From: Phymatolithon calcareum
Taxonomy: Eukaryota; Rhodophyta; Florideophyceae; Hapalidiales
NCBI GenBank assembly: GCA_977006965.1
Contig: OZ345362.1
Coordinates: forward strand, 372,001 to 436,000
DNA length: 64,000 nucleotides
Direction: 5' to 3'
The notes beneath the pieces are model-generated. The model was not told the DNA's origin, ran no database searches, and saw only the letters and a list, made by a program, of their open reading frames with translations. A program made the translations under genes and the position numbers. Numbering within the stretch: position 1 is the stretch's first letter; the number at the start of each line of letters is the position of its first letter. Below are positions 1 to 11,577 of the stretch, piece after piece.

Positions 1-3000
1 AATACCTCGAAGTGAAACATTCCGAATATATCATAGCTCGGAATGCACTGGGAATCTGCCTCACGAAATCAGCTTCAATATCTCGGAGCTTTCGAACTGG
101 AGCACAATGCAGAGTCCTTTTCCTTCCGGCGCGACAACTTTTTTCCATTTATTGACGAGAAATTTCACGACAATGCGATAACAAGAATTAATATTTTGCG
201 TATGGACGAGGAGCGTAAGCGCAGTATTTCACAGAATGTAACACGAACCCCAGGGAATATTTATTTCATCATTAACAACACACCAACAACAGCGAATTCG
301 AATCGACATACTTCAAGTGCATCTTAGTGTGCTCTGCAACCCCAGTTCAGATTCTAAAGATTTGGTCTTCTGTTTCAAGCCCTAACCATTACTTTACATA
401 GCGTGTCTTTGACAACGGGTCTTTTTTGCATACATAATAAGTTATTCGGCATCGCATACGGCAAATAGAATATTATTCTATTTTCCGAAATAGGTCCACT
501 TCTCATCCCGCTCCCTCCATACTTTGTAATTCTTGTCCACACCAATTGGTCACTTTCAAAAACTCTAGTAGAATCATATTCAACTCACGGACTCTGCGTT
601 ACAAAACTCAGCGTCTGTGACGCAAAATAGGCACCCAGGCGGCAGGGACGCAATCGTGCGTAGTCGCAAAGCCCGGAGCTTCGACGTCATGTCCCAGCAA
701 CAGACTTGTGATTATTTCGCGTGCGGGCCGGAAACCTGTGGTTTCTCATGAGACAACAGCGCTTAACGATTTGCGCATGTGACCCCCATGCTTGGACGCC
801 GCCTAGTAGAAACGATGTGCTTGAGTTTTACGTCCATCGACTTCTCATGCTGCTGTAACCTCTTCGTCGCGAGGACACTTTGCTTGCGATAGTGCAAGAC
901 GAATGAACACGTACGCTGCTTGGAGGAAGCGGTCGGTGGTTTCGTATCCGACAGAAACAGTAATATGGGTCAGCCTCTCTTTCGAAGTTGGAGGACTGAC
1001 TTAAAAGTCGCCTCAGCGAAACGAACCTGTTCTGTTTCTATCGCTATTGTTTTCGCAAGCGAACTTGTATTCTAGCCAGGGAGCTGGAGGAGAAAACGTT
1101 TTCGAATCTTGAGATTGACTCTGGCCGAGGCTCAGCCGTGCTTCGTATCACTCTACCTGCTCGCGTTCGGTGCCGAAGAGTCCCTAATGCTTCCCACTAG
1201 TGCTGCGCATGAAAACACACAAACTCTTAATTACTATTGTGACTGATCATTGTGTTTCGAAGACATTTGGCTCCCGTCTACGCGGCTTTCGTTTGCGCTA
1301 GTAAAACGCTATCAGGAATTTAATTGTGGAGAACACAGTCCCCTCAGACTCAGTGCGCCCAAGGGGGGTCGTATGGTACCGCCGAAGAATTGTGGTGTCC
1401 CGTTCTTTCTCTGGAATGATTCTGAGCCGACTTACCAACGATGACGTTGTACATTTACATTCATGTTCGATGTAAATGTTTCACTTATTTTGATGAAGAA
1501 GATATGACGTTATGTGTCGTGTTGGCTTCTCGCACCTCGACAAAGCCTTTCTCTACTTCGATGCTTTCCAAATCAGAAGACCACTGCGCTAAATGTTTCG
1601 TTTCCACCGTCGCTCTGGTCAATAGCATATATCGAGCTTGATGTCGAGTAGTAGTCCGCAAGGCCGCTCTTATGTTTCGCTTGACCAATTATACCGCTCT
1701 TAAAGTCTGGAGTAAGAACGGGATACCGCGATTCTTCGGCGACGCTATGCAACCCTGCTTGGGTACACTGCGTCGGTGGGAGCTGTGAACTCTCCGATTA
1801 CCTTTCGAATATAATTTTAGTAGCACGCGAGATACAGAGTGTGTTTAAAGCTGCCTAAGTAGCATTTAAATAAGTCTTCCAAGGTCAGCGATTAGGTACC
1901 TGACAAAATTACCGTTTTTGTGCGCTGACGAAAATAAACACGGCAATTTATTTGAGATCGTTTGCCGTAGAAATCGAGAAAGTCCATTGATATGAGGAGC
2001 GAGTCAGCCCCAGAGATGCGAAAGACCTAGTCAAAATCGCTAACAAATTGAAGTAACTCAAATCTTCGAAGCGTCTCTATCCTCAATATTAGAGAAAGTA
2101 AACAGGAATTGATGAAATTGTTTATTTTTTTGCGTTTTTGCCAGAGAAGAGAGATTCTTTTTGTCTACTTCGTCGAAAAGCGTTGGCAATCATTTAAATG
2201 CAGGATGAAAACAGACACTCTGTACTTTAACCATGGGCGAAGTGCTGAATGCGCGATTCGGTGATGTTCTTTGAGTGCCACTGGAGTGCAGTTCAAACTA
2301 TCTTCCGGGGCGCGTGCATACTAACGTCTAGAAAAGGTTTGCATATGTCTTCCCTAAATAATTGTAGTAATGAATGGTTACTCCGCTCTGAGGCTAGCAA
2401 TCACTGCACGTACGTTTTCTTCTGGAACGTTTACTTCATGAATTGAATCATGCTCGATAACTGTAAGCTTGGTTCTTCTTTCACTGTCCCTCGAAATAAG
2501 TCGATTCCACTCTAATAAATTGTGGTGGCTCTACGGTGCGCCTGTCCACGAGGACAACCTTTTCGCTTTCCAGCTCACGTGTTCTGCACATATTTAATGT
2601 ACTGAAACTAGTTCATACTCCTTATGAAATTCAGAAATTCTCCTCGAGGAACTCCACGTGTCGCAAAATATAGAGAGACATTCGCCTCAAACGCTTCTCT
2701 GGAAACAGACCTATTGGTGGTTCAAAATAATGACATTTCATCTAGCCACAAATGGGCAAACACCGGAGTACCTTTAACCTCTACACAACAGGAGCATCTG
2801 CTGTATTCACGAATCAGAAATTTCTTTACAGAGAAACCGATTTAATGTTGTTGTGTGAGATGTTGCGAAAATTCAGTTTCCTGAATTTATCGGCTAAACG
2901 GTAAGGTGATCTCTATGCAGAAACGAAAGAAAGGACCCTCTTATTCTCCGTTCAAAAATAGAGGAAGAAGGCTAAATCAAAAGCGAAAGATATCTATTCG

Positions 3001-3216
3001 CCACATTCATGGCCTCCATACTTTTTCATGTTCGTTACAAGAATAGTGTTCGATGAACGGTCTCCACAAAATAGCCTTTGCATACGCTTGACGCTAACTT
3101 CCCGAAGGTTCTAATCTTGCAAGTGCGGTGTTAAATCTTCCAGACAACCCACTTGTTAGCAATTGCACTAAGCTCCGCCATCCCCATGTGTGCAGAATTC
3201 GTAGTGGTCGTATTGC
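1..3216. other. No recognisable gene (left end)
   Basis: Short open frames only. The longest on the plus strand is a 94-codon frame at 43-327 with no motif I recognise. Stops are frequent in all six frames and no transposon motif, tRNA or rRNA pattern was seen. Treat as intergenic or strongly decayed sequence. Confidence 0.5.
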
Positions 3217-4216
3217 CTACTTAGCTACTCTCGGGGCGACGGCTCTTTTCAGACTGCTGACGAGCACCCCGTCAACGACAAGGTTCCCATCGATAGTGTG
3301 CGGGTTGCAGAGACCTCGCCCCCACGTCACCGTCACACCTGAAACGTGTAAACGTCTTCCTTCGGCGCTGATAAGTTGGTCACCTCTCCGAACCGTGTCC
3401 ATCGCTGCCAGTCCTAGTCGTGTCTCGCCAAATACGTATATATAATGCCCACAGCTTGCAGTGAGTGTACCGGTTTTGTTCACACTCGTATTGAGATAGC
3501 GGAGTAAGACAAATTTTGTCCAAATGTGAGATTCATAGTGCGAAAACATGAAAACCTCACTAAACGAGTCCGCAGCAGACCGAATGCGTTGCGATACGGA
3601 AAGGTCGCGCATGAAGACCCTTCTACCGTCAGCTCTTTCCATGCTTGCACTTCCCGGAAAGCATTCTGGAAAAATCTTTCCTTTTCCTTCACCTCTCTCC
3701 GACTGACTCGTCACGATACCTTGACCAGGGCCCGCAATTTGAGCGTTACCTAGACTTTCACCGAGGTTCAGCCTCATCCGCACCCACGAAGTCCAATTCT
3801 CCTTTTGCCGTTTCAAGATCATTAAATTCTGCATCGAATGTTCGCAGATCGACCACCTTTAGGTACGTAGGGTAAGAAGAAGTGTTCGTAGATTGTTTAA
3901 ACTCACAAATTTCCAAGCTACTTATGCCTGTAAACCAATCTGGCGACGGGACGATGCGGGCGATGCAACTTACCAGGGTGGCGTTAATATACGGACTGAC
4001 GGTGACGTTTGCAAAGTCAAGACCGGGGGATTTAACGACTCTTGTACTAGATATCTGATAGCTCTTCACGCGGTCCAGATTTATATTGCGTTTTATCTCA
4101 CCCACAATAGCGGAAAAGTTATGAGTTTTCAAGAGGTCGTTGATAGCTGGAGAATTCATCTTTCCGACGCTCCATAATTCAAAGTCCGGTCCGTGCGCAA
4201 CGCAGAGAAGAGACAT
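3217..4216 (-). CDS. Spondin_N-like plus Hedgehog/intein (Hint) domain protein
   Basis: Two overlapping minus-strand frames form one gene. The upstream frame (4,216-3,758) carries a spondin N-terminal signature: 'FELWSVG' near its start and 'PSPDWFTGISSLEIC', followed by a hydrophobic/acidic stretch. The downstream frame (3,834-3,217) carries a Hint domain starting at 'CFPGSASMERADG' (Cys codon at 3,661-3,663). It continues through a 'SCGHYIYV' block, 'VRRGDQLIS' and the closing 'VVDGVLVSS'. In this family the Cys is the autoprocessing nucleophile and an S/T-x-x-H block assists; both are present. The frames are offset. A 55-bp intron (GTGAAA...ACGAG, about 3,762 to 3,708) would join them, but a frameshift is also possible. 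The first exon probably begins further upstream: a TAG just before the ATG at 4,216 could be a splice acceptor, and no signal peptide is visible here. Inferred role: a secreted or surface protein with a self-cleaving C-terminus. The domain pairing is visible; function is inference. Confidence 0.75.
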
Positions 4217-4279
4217 GAACTAGCCATGTTTTTAATTTCTTCAATTAAAAATATTATATTGACGCTAATACCTTGTCTC

Positions 4280-4985
4280 CGATTAATGTAGTTCGACACG
4301 AGGATAGCCCACGCGCCCGTTGCGCTGGGGCATGTTTCCTCAGCATCGAATTCTCGTCCAAGAGTTACGCCTGCTTCTTCCGCAAGTCATCCGCCTTGGG
4401 CTCCAACTTGTTCTTCTGCACATGAAACTATTGCATTCTTTCCAATTTCCTCACGTCTCTTTTTCTAGAGGCATCTCGTTTACGGATACCGTTATATATT
4501 TCTCGTTTCTCGCTCGGATCCTCCTCTTGATGAGGTGCTGGCTGCAGTCCTTGCGGTCGTAATCTTCTTTCCGTCGGTGTAGGAATTGCGCAATTGTTCC
4601 TCACATGGTTGATATTATTCAGCAACACCTGGAAAAGTCTACGTTGCAGCATCGACACTTGCTGCCGTTCATCTCCTCGTTTCTGACCCACGAAATCCAT
4701 CTCCAAAATCGCCTGTCGTTCAAACACTTGCAGATGTTGTACTAACCAGCATTTTTTGATGCTCCTTAGCCAGAAAGAGCTGATTTTTGAGTTCTCGCCG
4801 TCCACATAATAATACTTGTCTCTGCTGCAGCACTTCCTGCCTCTCTATCACCTGTCGTTGCTGCACTTCTCGACGTCGCCCTTCCACATCTGCTCCTGTC
4901 TTTCCATTCCTTCCTGCTCAACGACTAGTTTCTTATCTAGATGCAATTCATTTGCCCCTTCCACGACTGAAAGAAAACGCGAAAT
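4280..4985 (-). pseudogene. Degraded coiled-coil protein
   Basis: On the minus strand, consecutive frames encode Gln/Glu/Arg/Leu-rich heptad-like sequence. One runs near 4,890-4,750 with 'QQRQVIERQEVLQQRQ'. The next frame is at 4,805-4,428 and has 'DERQQVSMLQRRLFQVLL'; its C-terminal part is Lys/Arg/Glu-rich. Frame changes and stops separate the parts, so it reads as a broken coiled-coil gene, or one with short introns. It lies just upstream of the Spondin-Hint gene on the same strand, but I see nothing linking their functions. No catalytic motif was seen. Confidence 0.4.
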
Positions 4986-7140
4986 TGTTCAGTTTGATCA
5001 CTGTGCTCAGCGTGGTTTACTCGCAAGTTTGCAACAGCAGTGTGACTATTCAAATTGCATTCTGGTATTGCAGATAGTAATATTTCCATTCCGTCGCCTT
5101 TCTTGACCATTGGAGTGCCCTTTGAGCTTTTCCAAGAGGATCAATCAGACTGCTTCGTGGTAACCAGTGAGAAAAGCGTACCAGAACGCGACTGGTCGTA
5201 ATATTGGTGCGCGAAAAAGTGCGGAGTGTCTGACTCCGCAAGAAAATCATCAATCTCTGCAAAAGATTTGTTCTCACTTATTATCGCGGCGGCGACCGCG
5301 ACGGTACCGACTGGCGGGGAGCTCGATATAATTGCCAAATGCGTGATAAACGGATGCACCAAGTCCATCTTGGACCGTCTATTGACGCAAAAACAGTAAA
5401 GTATCACGAATTCAATATGCGCTGGTCGGTTCCAATGTGAACCCAATGCTGCTCCTCACAAGGGCCCCTTTTTCAAATACAGTGGATATTATGCGCATAG
5501 AAGCCCATGTTGTTTGGGTGCTCGCATTGAATCTCTGGCTAGTTGCAGAACATTGAAGTGTATCCGCCGCATGTTACGCAAATGCAGGTTTCTCGAGTGT
5601 GGTAATAGAAGGCCTGTGCTTTCACTATGTGCGGAATAGACATACGGTCGATATCCGCCTTGGGTGCTTCCCAAAGAACAGAACCTTCGACGAAGCACGC
5701 GGACAATTGATGACAAATCGTTGCGAAAACGCATGGCGTATCATAAAGGTGCACGGAGACACCGAATGCTCCCAACAGAATAATAGGAGGTCGACATAAG
5801 AAATCTAGAGCGCTGTGCACCACACGTAAAAATATCTAATCCAGATTTCATTTACATGGTTTGCAATAACCTCTCGTTAAACTGTTTCTTTATCAAATGA
5901 AAAAAGCTTCAATATTTATACCACGCGTCAAAGTCAGCAGTATATCAATGGAGGTTTACTTTTCTTGATTTCAAACTGAGAGGGATAACAGTCATAATAT
6001 TTTTAAATTGGCCATGTTATACCGCATTCAGCAGTATAGCTGTGAGGTCAAACTATTTTCCAAAAACGTTTCACCCTTATACCGCCCCTCGAAGTTTTGG
6101 TATACAGTTTTTCAAAACTAGAAGGCAATAACCGGAATGTCAAAAGCTCGGTAAACAGGATGCAGGAAGAATATCAGACTTGGTCATAAGATCGGATGCA
6201 AACAAATTGAACAAGTAAGAAGTGAACAAGCACGCCATACATGACACGCGGATAATACACCGTCTGTTAGAATCCAAGATCAGGGGGAAAATCTGTCTGT
6301 CACCTTCTCCGAGAACAGCAGTAGCAAGGTTTTATGGATGTGAATTTGAGATTGTGATGACATTCAGGAAGTGTAAAGCTAATTACAGGTACACGTGAAC
6401 AGATAGCGGCACTCACGACCAGCATCGTGTCTGCATTTCTTTAACACCGTCGTTATGATCTTGTTTGACAAAATCTTGTAATCCAATAGATATATGACAT
6501 GGTGCATTCCTTGATTCCGTGGACTTGTTTTGCATTGCTGTGAAAGAGTTTTTTTAGGAAGAAGCTGTTTATGTAGATGGACCGGAAGACCGAGCGTCTA
6601 GCTTACGAACCATCTCAATTGAGGGGTGATTTAAAAGCTCGAAAAAATCTATAAAACGAAGGCGAAACAGCTCGCTTACGCCGGAGTCGTAAAGCCATGC
6701 TTGTCTTCTGTGCGAGGAGTAGCGCAACTACTACCTGAAAATCACGTTGTGTTGAGCTAGGAACAAAAATGTGCTGTCGACTCTTAAGAATCAGACTTGC
6801 TGTGCCGCAAGAAAAAGACTCCCGTCTACGGGTCGGTGCAGCTAAACATGCCAAGGAATCGAAGGCTTACTCGAGAAGAATGTTGCAGACTATAGGAAGC
6901 CATTTACAAGTCAATAAATGTGATTGGTACGGCTCAGGATGTAATTGCAGAGATGATCGCTGGTCTCGCAAGCACGTCACTTTGGGTAAAATTGGTCCTA
7001 ATTCAGCACCCAGTGACGAAGATTAAGATTGCGACCGTCAAGATTGTTACCCTCATTTCAAAAAAACCTGCTTATGGTGCTGCAGCCCGTTCGGCACCTT
7101 GGGCCGAGCCCACACTGGAAAAGTTTAGCATTGCCAAATC
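4986..7140. other. No recognisable gene
   Basis: Only short frames without recognised motifs, such as a 101-codon minus frame at 5,141-5,446. Composition turns A/T-rich between about 5,830 and 6,560. No repeats shared with the rest of the window were recognised. Confidence 0.45.
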
Positions 7141-7997
7141 CTACTTACAGTACTCGTGTTCACCACGTTCATCAGAAAACGCCAGTTTTCCTGCTCCATT
7201 CGGAACGACAAGCTCACCAATAGACCACCTAAGCTGCAACACAGTCTTCAGAACAACTAGGCGCCTTTTGGAGGCTCTCTTCACTACGCCCTCTAAAAGT
7301 TTTGCGATGTTTTCAAACAGCCCCTCATTGTTCACGAACTTGAATACTTCGACCCGTTTCTCATTACAAATTTCCTCCACCGTCTTGGTGACAACTCTAA
7401 AAATAGTCTGGTGCCTTGGTACATTCCGTCCACTACAACGCAGGAGTAGATGCTCCACGGTCTCCTCGGTTCCTACAGAGCAGATCTTGCATATAGGCTT
7501 ATAGACCACAGAAACATCTTGAAAAACTCTTACTACCGAGCAACATAGTGCGACAAGTTGATTGAGAGTAGTTTTTGCGCGCTTGTGGCTTATATTTCGC
7601 TCTGAGGGTAACAACTGCATACTCCTAAGTTTTGTCGACTGGTGCCGATTGACAATCGACCGCGCAGATTCTATGGCTAAGTGTATATTTTGATGCGTCA
7701 CCAGACTTTACTCCGTAATGCCTTTTCGAGCAAGGACGTCCGTTTTTCGTTCCCATGGAGCCCACAGTAGCTTGGGATCCAAATTGCTTCGAAAGTGATC
7801 ATGTCATTAATCAGCCTTCCCATAGCATTGGACAGCTTTTCATCTCCCCATACATCCTTCGTTGCCCGGTCAGCGCATCGACGACGATTCTTCTGTCTGA
7901 AAACCAGCGAATGTGGTGTATGCATGGGATTCGCAAGTGTTCTATCTCCGAAAACGTTTAGACCACCGAGAATATTTCGGCGTCGAACGACAAACAC
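7141..7997 (-). pseudogene. Non-LTR retrotransposon pol C-terminus (RNase H end plus zinc finger)
   Basis: Two abutting minus-strand frames. The upstream one (7,997-7,698) ends with 'WIPSYCGLHGNEKRTSLLEKA', matching the last RNase H block of non-LTR pol proteins, usually W-V/I-P-S-H-C-G-x-x-G-N-E-x-A-D. Here His is Tyr and the final Asp is lost. The next frame (7,701-7,141) carries the typical terminal zinc finger 'CKIC...ETVEHLLLRC'. The tail resembles a second fragment at the window's right end (63,601-63,837). A frameshift separates the frames, so the fragment is dead. The reverse transcriptase is not next to it. Confidence 0.7.
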
Positions 7998-8697
7998 ACT
8001 GCTCCAATGGACATTCCGGCAACTTTCTTGGTTGATATCTCGTTTCTAATCTCCGAAGTCCATCCAAAGTGTCAGCAGCGCGTGATGCAGCAAAGATAAC
8101 ATGAAGTACTGATCCAGCAATTCATCGATACTGCATTTAACTCCAGTACTACTCGTCAACATCCATTCAATTCATATCGAACAATAACGTTAGAGAGCGG
8201 TGTTCGAACCCACTTCATTCCCACTGAGAAGAAAAGGAAGATTTCTAATGCCATGACGACTACTTTTGCGGCGCAAATCAACCGCAAAGTTTGCAAAGTG
8301 AGGAAAATGACTGCCATATGTTCATCATGTAGAAAGCTTTGTGGTGGCAAAACATGCATTTGCCGCATTCATTTGGTTGAGACTGTTTCACGAAGCGTGT
8401 TGTTTCTATCCATAGGCTTAACGCTGTCAAAGAGCCTCATATTGGAGAGCTTTCGTTTACAAAAAATTATATGAATCTCATACCCTCAATTGAGGGAAAA
8501 TTTCAGTAAACTAGACACTACTAGAGTGGCACCAGTGTATGCGTTAATTTTGCGAAAAGTATCAATTTTGCTTCAAGAAATTCATACCCTCACAGTACAC
8601 CATTGCATTAAGGATAGGACTGGATTTCCGTTTAATTGAAGCTCTCTTTGTCAATTTTCATTGCACCTGAGACATTACATTATGCCAAGTTGCAATA
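7998..8697. other. No recognisable gene
   Basis: Only 70- to 84-codon frames on both strands without recognisable motifs. It may be the decayed upstream part of the neighbouring retrotransposon fragment, but I could not show this. Confidence 0.35.
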
Positions 8698-8774
8698 GAT
8701 GATGATGATCATTGCTTTATTCTCCTAAGAGGCTAGCACGTCTAGAAGGCTTCATGTGACTCCACTTGCTGTGG
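8698..8774 (-). repeat. Dispersed 75-80 bp repeat, probable non-LTR 3' tail
   Basis: A (GAT)n run followed by 'GGCTAGCACGTCTAGAAGGC' and 'CCACTTGCTGTGG'. Nearly the same sequence occurs at 56,141-56,220, and in opposite orientation at 19,622-19,700 and its two tandem copies. Read on the minus strand it ends with GAATAAAGCAAT and an (ATC)n run, like the 3' end of a non-LTR element with a simple-repeat tail. Confidence 0.6.
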
Positions 8775-9119
8775 TCCGAAGCGTCTTTTATGGACGATTC
8801 TATACTTTGGTTCGGGATATCGCCAAGGAGAGAAGCATATGTTCTGGATACGCATTGCGGCAGTATCCTGCGGATGAGCCTGTTCTCACCCATGCGTAGA
8901 ACATGTACGTTGCAATAGACCTTAAAATTGTTTTTTGCATATATTTCGAGCTTGTCTGAGCTTGTTTGTCGCAGCTACGCGTGGATTTTAAAGACAAAGG
9001 TTAAAGTTCGAAGGTTGTACTGGTCTGCTTGTTTGTTTTCTTATTGCAGGTTATTCGAATTACATAAAGTGTAAATTATTTAACATCTAGTGATCCTCTA
9101 AACACTCCTGAAATAGAAC

Positions 9120-9490
9120 CATTCCTGGTACTCGCGTAACTGCTTCGCGCTAGTACTGCAACACACCACTCCACGTCGCGGAACGATAATTCAATTCTTG
9201 CGTGTGACAGGACTCGAAACGGCGACCTCAACATTCCTGCCTGTATCATACAGCCGGGACGGCAGCGGAGCGCCACCTTGAGACCATACGCATTAACCGT
9301 GCAAAGTATGAACTGGAACCCGGAGTGATGTTAAGAGCGTAAAAGGCACTAGACTCTACTACTCTACAGCGTCACCATAATTGACATTATGGAGAAAGAC
9401 GAGTCCCTGTATTATGGACGAGGCAACATACTAGAATGAACAGTTACAAAAATCTGCTCCCGTACAGTCTGAGGAGTGTTAATGAGGGCT
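9120..9490 (+). repeat. Diverged copy of the unknown repeat coding region at 60.4 kb
   Basis: Plus-strand sequence aligns with the minus-strand reading of about 60,919-60,413. Conserved translated blocks include 'AERHLETIRIN', 'AKYEL.PG.MLR' and 'MNSYKNLLPYS...SVNEG'. Several in-frame stops are present, so this copy is dead. I do not recognise the protein family. Conservation at the amino-acid level suggests both derive from a former mobile-element ORF. Confidence 0.5.
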
Positions 9491-9617
9491 TTCAAATAAA
9501 GATGCAAAAAAACCGAAATATGCGAACAGGTGCGCGAACGCATTTTTAACATTATACCACAAGTGGCGCACTGGTCTGCTGGCATGCTCAAGTGCACTAC
9601 GGAGACGAGGCAACGTC

Positions 9618-9842
9618 TTAAACTGTGCAATGTATCTCAAACCCCGAACGAAAGAAAATTATAAGCTCATCCTCGACATCCGTTCGATTGTGATGAAGAC
9701 TGCAGCTTTGACATTCCGTGCTATGTCCAGAGATCATCCTGGCTTTGAGAAAATGTGTTAGCAGTTGTACATTGCTCAAGTTTCGAATGTCAGAAAGCAA
9801 GCCGAGTCCGTCCAGCTTTCCGTATCCACGAACGTATCTCAC
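9618..9842 (-). pseudogene. Possible degraded zinc-finger tail of a non-LTR element
   Basis: A 74-codon frame contains 'LLTHFLKARMISGHSTECQSC' in two blocks, followed by acidic residues. This is reminiscent of the 'LTRFRTGH...C..C....E...H' C-terminus of many non-LTR pol proteins. The match is short and the second half of the finger is unclear. Confidence 0.25.
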
Positions 9843-10155
9843 CTCCCCAAATGTACCATGATTCCGGACAACTCAAGTGTATGCCCACACACTATGATCT
9901 GTTCGTTTGCATTCTTTTGCCAAACGTCCCTGCTCTTACTTTATTTCCGCCCTTCTCTGTTCCGTTCTCTTACGCAGATGCCATATAGACAAATGTTTGC
10001 TGCGTGCACTTTGGCCATGCTTGTAACGAGTCATTGGGCACAGATATCTAAGGTCGAGCGTTCGCAATTATGCAGATATGTGCTGAACAACGGACCAAAG
10101 ATTCAGTCCCCTGTGCTAATGTAACTTAGCACTTTGCTGTGCAGGGTTACGAAAA

Positions 10156-10539
10156 TTGAGTATGATGATGATGTCCACAGAGCATTGCGTTATTCCCCCT
10201 CAAGTACTCTCCGGCTTGGTGTCGGAAATGAATAATTCTGCAACTTCATCTCGCCCGAGAAGTTTATCGCTTGCTCAGTATCGCGAAGTCAGCATATCGT
10301 TTTGCGAGATTGTGCAGCAGAAAATATTCAAGATCGCTCTCGAAGCTCTTTTCAAATTGTCCTATCTGGGTGCGCTTCCCACCATTCTCAAGTACGGACT
10401 GGATTTATCTCTGGCCTGTCTGATGTTAAACTTTGTCCGTGGAAATATGGATGAAATCAATGAAGATAGTAGACGAGTAATGTTCCCGTTGGATGGCATT
10501 CGTTTATTGAAGATGGAAACACATTCTCTTCGTTCATAG
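10156..10539 (+). CDS. Hypothetical 127-codon ORF
   Basis: An ATG-started frame with a hydrophobic central part ('ALEALFKLSYLGALPTILKYG' region, then 'LSLACLMLNFV'). No family recognised. It lies alone between repeat fragments and has no neighbours that suggest a role. It could be a chance frame. Confidence 0.2.
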   Translation: MSMMMMSTEHCVIPPQVLSGLVSEMNNSATSSRPRSLSLAQYREVSISFCEIVQQKIFKIALEALFKLSYLGALPTILKYGLDLSLACLMLNFVRGNMDEINEDSRRVMFPLDGIRLLKMETHSLRS

Positions 10540-11577
10540 ATTTTTACAAGGCTCTGTGCTGGACTAAATGATTCCTCTCTGTCTAGTGCAGCTGGGAAGC
10601 ATGACGTGAACGCTTTTCGCATTCGATGCTTTGCGTATTGCGCTCTTCAAAGTAGCGACAAGAGCATACAGCGCAGTAGTCGCCGCTAACTGTTAGATGG
10701 AATTGTGTGACTTTTCTACGAACAAAACAGCTTAGCGCGCCACTTTCGAGTGGTGACTCCACGATCGGCAAGTCCACGTGGACGGTCAGAGTATTCGGGC
10801 TTTTCCGTTCACACTCTCTTCTCTTCTCATTACGAACGTGTCCGCGAAGAACAAACAAGTGCGGGTAAACTTTGTAGGACGTTTCACGATAAACGGCGAA
10901 CATGGAATTCAAACCCAAGGCCTCCTCCTAATCACATCGTTGATACGCATCCCCTGGATCGGAACTGTATATGCCTCTCTGTGCGACCATACCATCTTTC
11001 GGTTGTTCTGCACATATTAGGCTGGGCTCAATTCAGATGTTAAAGCCATAGAAACGATCTTAAGGTACATTGCACTTTCGTTTTATCGCAAACAAGAAAC
11101 TCGATACTGGAGAAGGTTAATGCTGGTATGCCAAATAGATCAATAGGAGTTTCCCAGCGACCACATGGATTCAAAGACAAGATGAAGACTAAACAAGATC
11201 GGAATCGAGACGCGAAGTTGTTTTATTGAGGAAGCACAGTACTATGTGCCCCATTGAATGCAAGGTGATACCTTTCTAGGACATATGCCTCTCTTTAAAA
11301 GAGAGCTATGAGCTCAGTTTTGCATGAAATTTGCAAAATCATTACGCTCAGAGAATCAATTCTCAGTCCTCTCTCTTCAAATCATCTCATTCGCGATATA
11401 TGTCCCGATCTCAAGCATGCCATCCAAAAAAACGAGCATTTGTGAGAACGATAACCAAAAACCCGAAAAAGAGTGCATTGAATGTTGCTATGCCTTTGAA
11501 AAGATCTTCAATATCACTCTTGAGCAACAGTAACGAAAAAGGAAACTTAAGAAGCTCAATCGGTCAACATATTCAGT
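10540..11577. other. No recognisable gene
   Basis: Frames of 70-111 codons on both strands, mutually overlapping and without recognised motifs. This is unique sequence flanking the amplified block; similarity to the 41-kb copy begins only at 11,598. Confidence 0.4.

Noticed and set aside
3526-3875. Plus-strand ORFs over the Spondin-Hint gene
   Set aside because: Shadows of the minus-strand gene, without motifs.
6920-7504. 194-codon plus-strand ORF
   Set aside because: Antisense of the non-LTR pol C-terminus, whose minus-strand zinc finger and RNase H blocks are recognisable; the plus frame has none.
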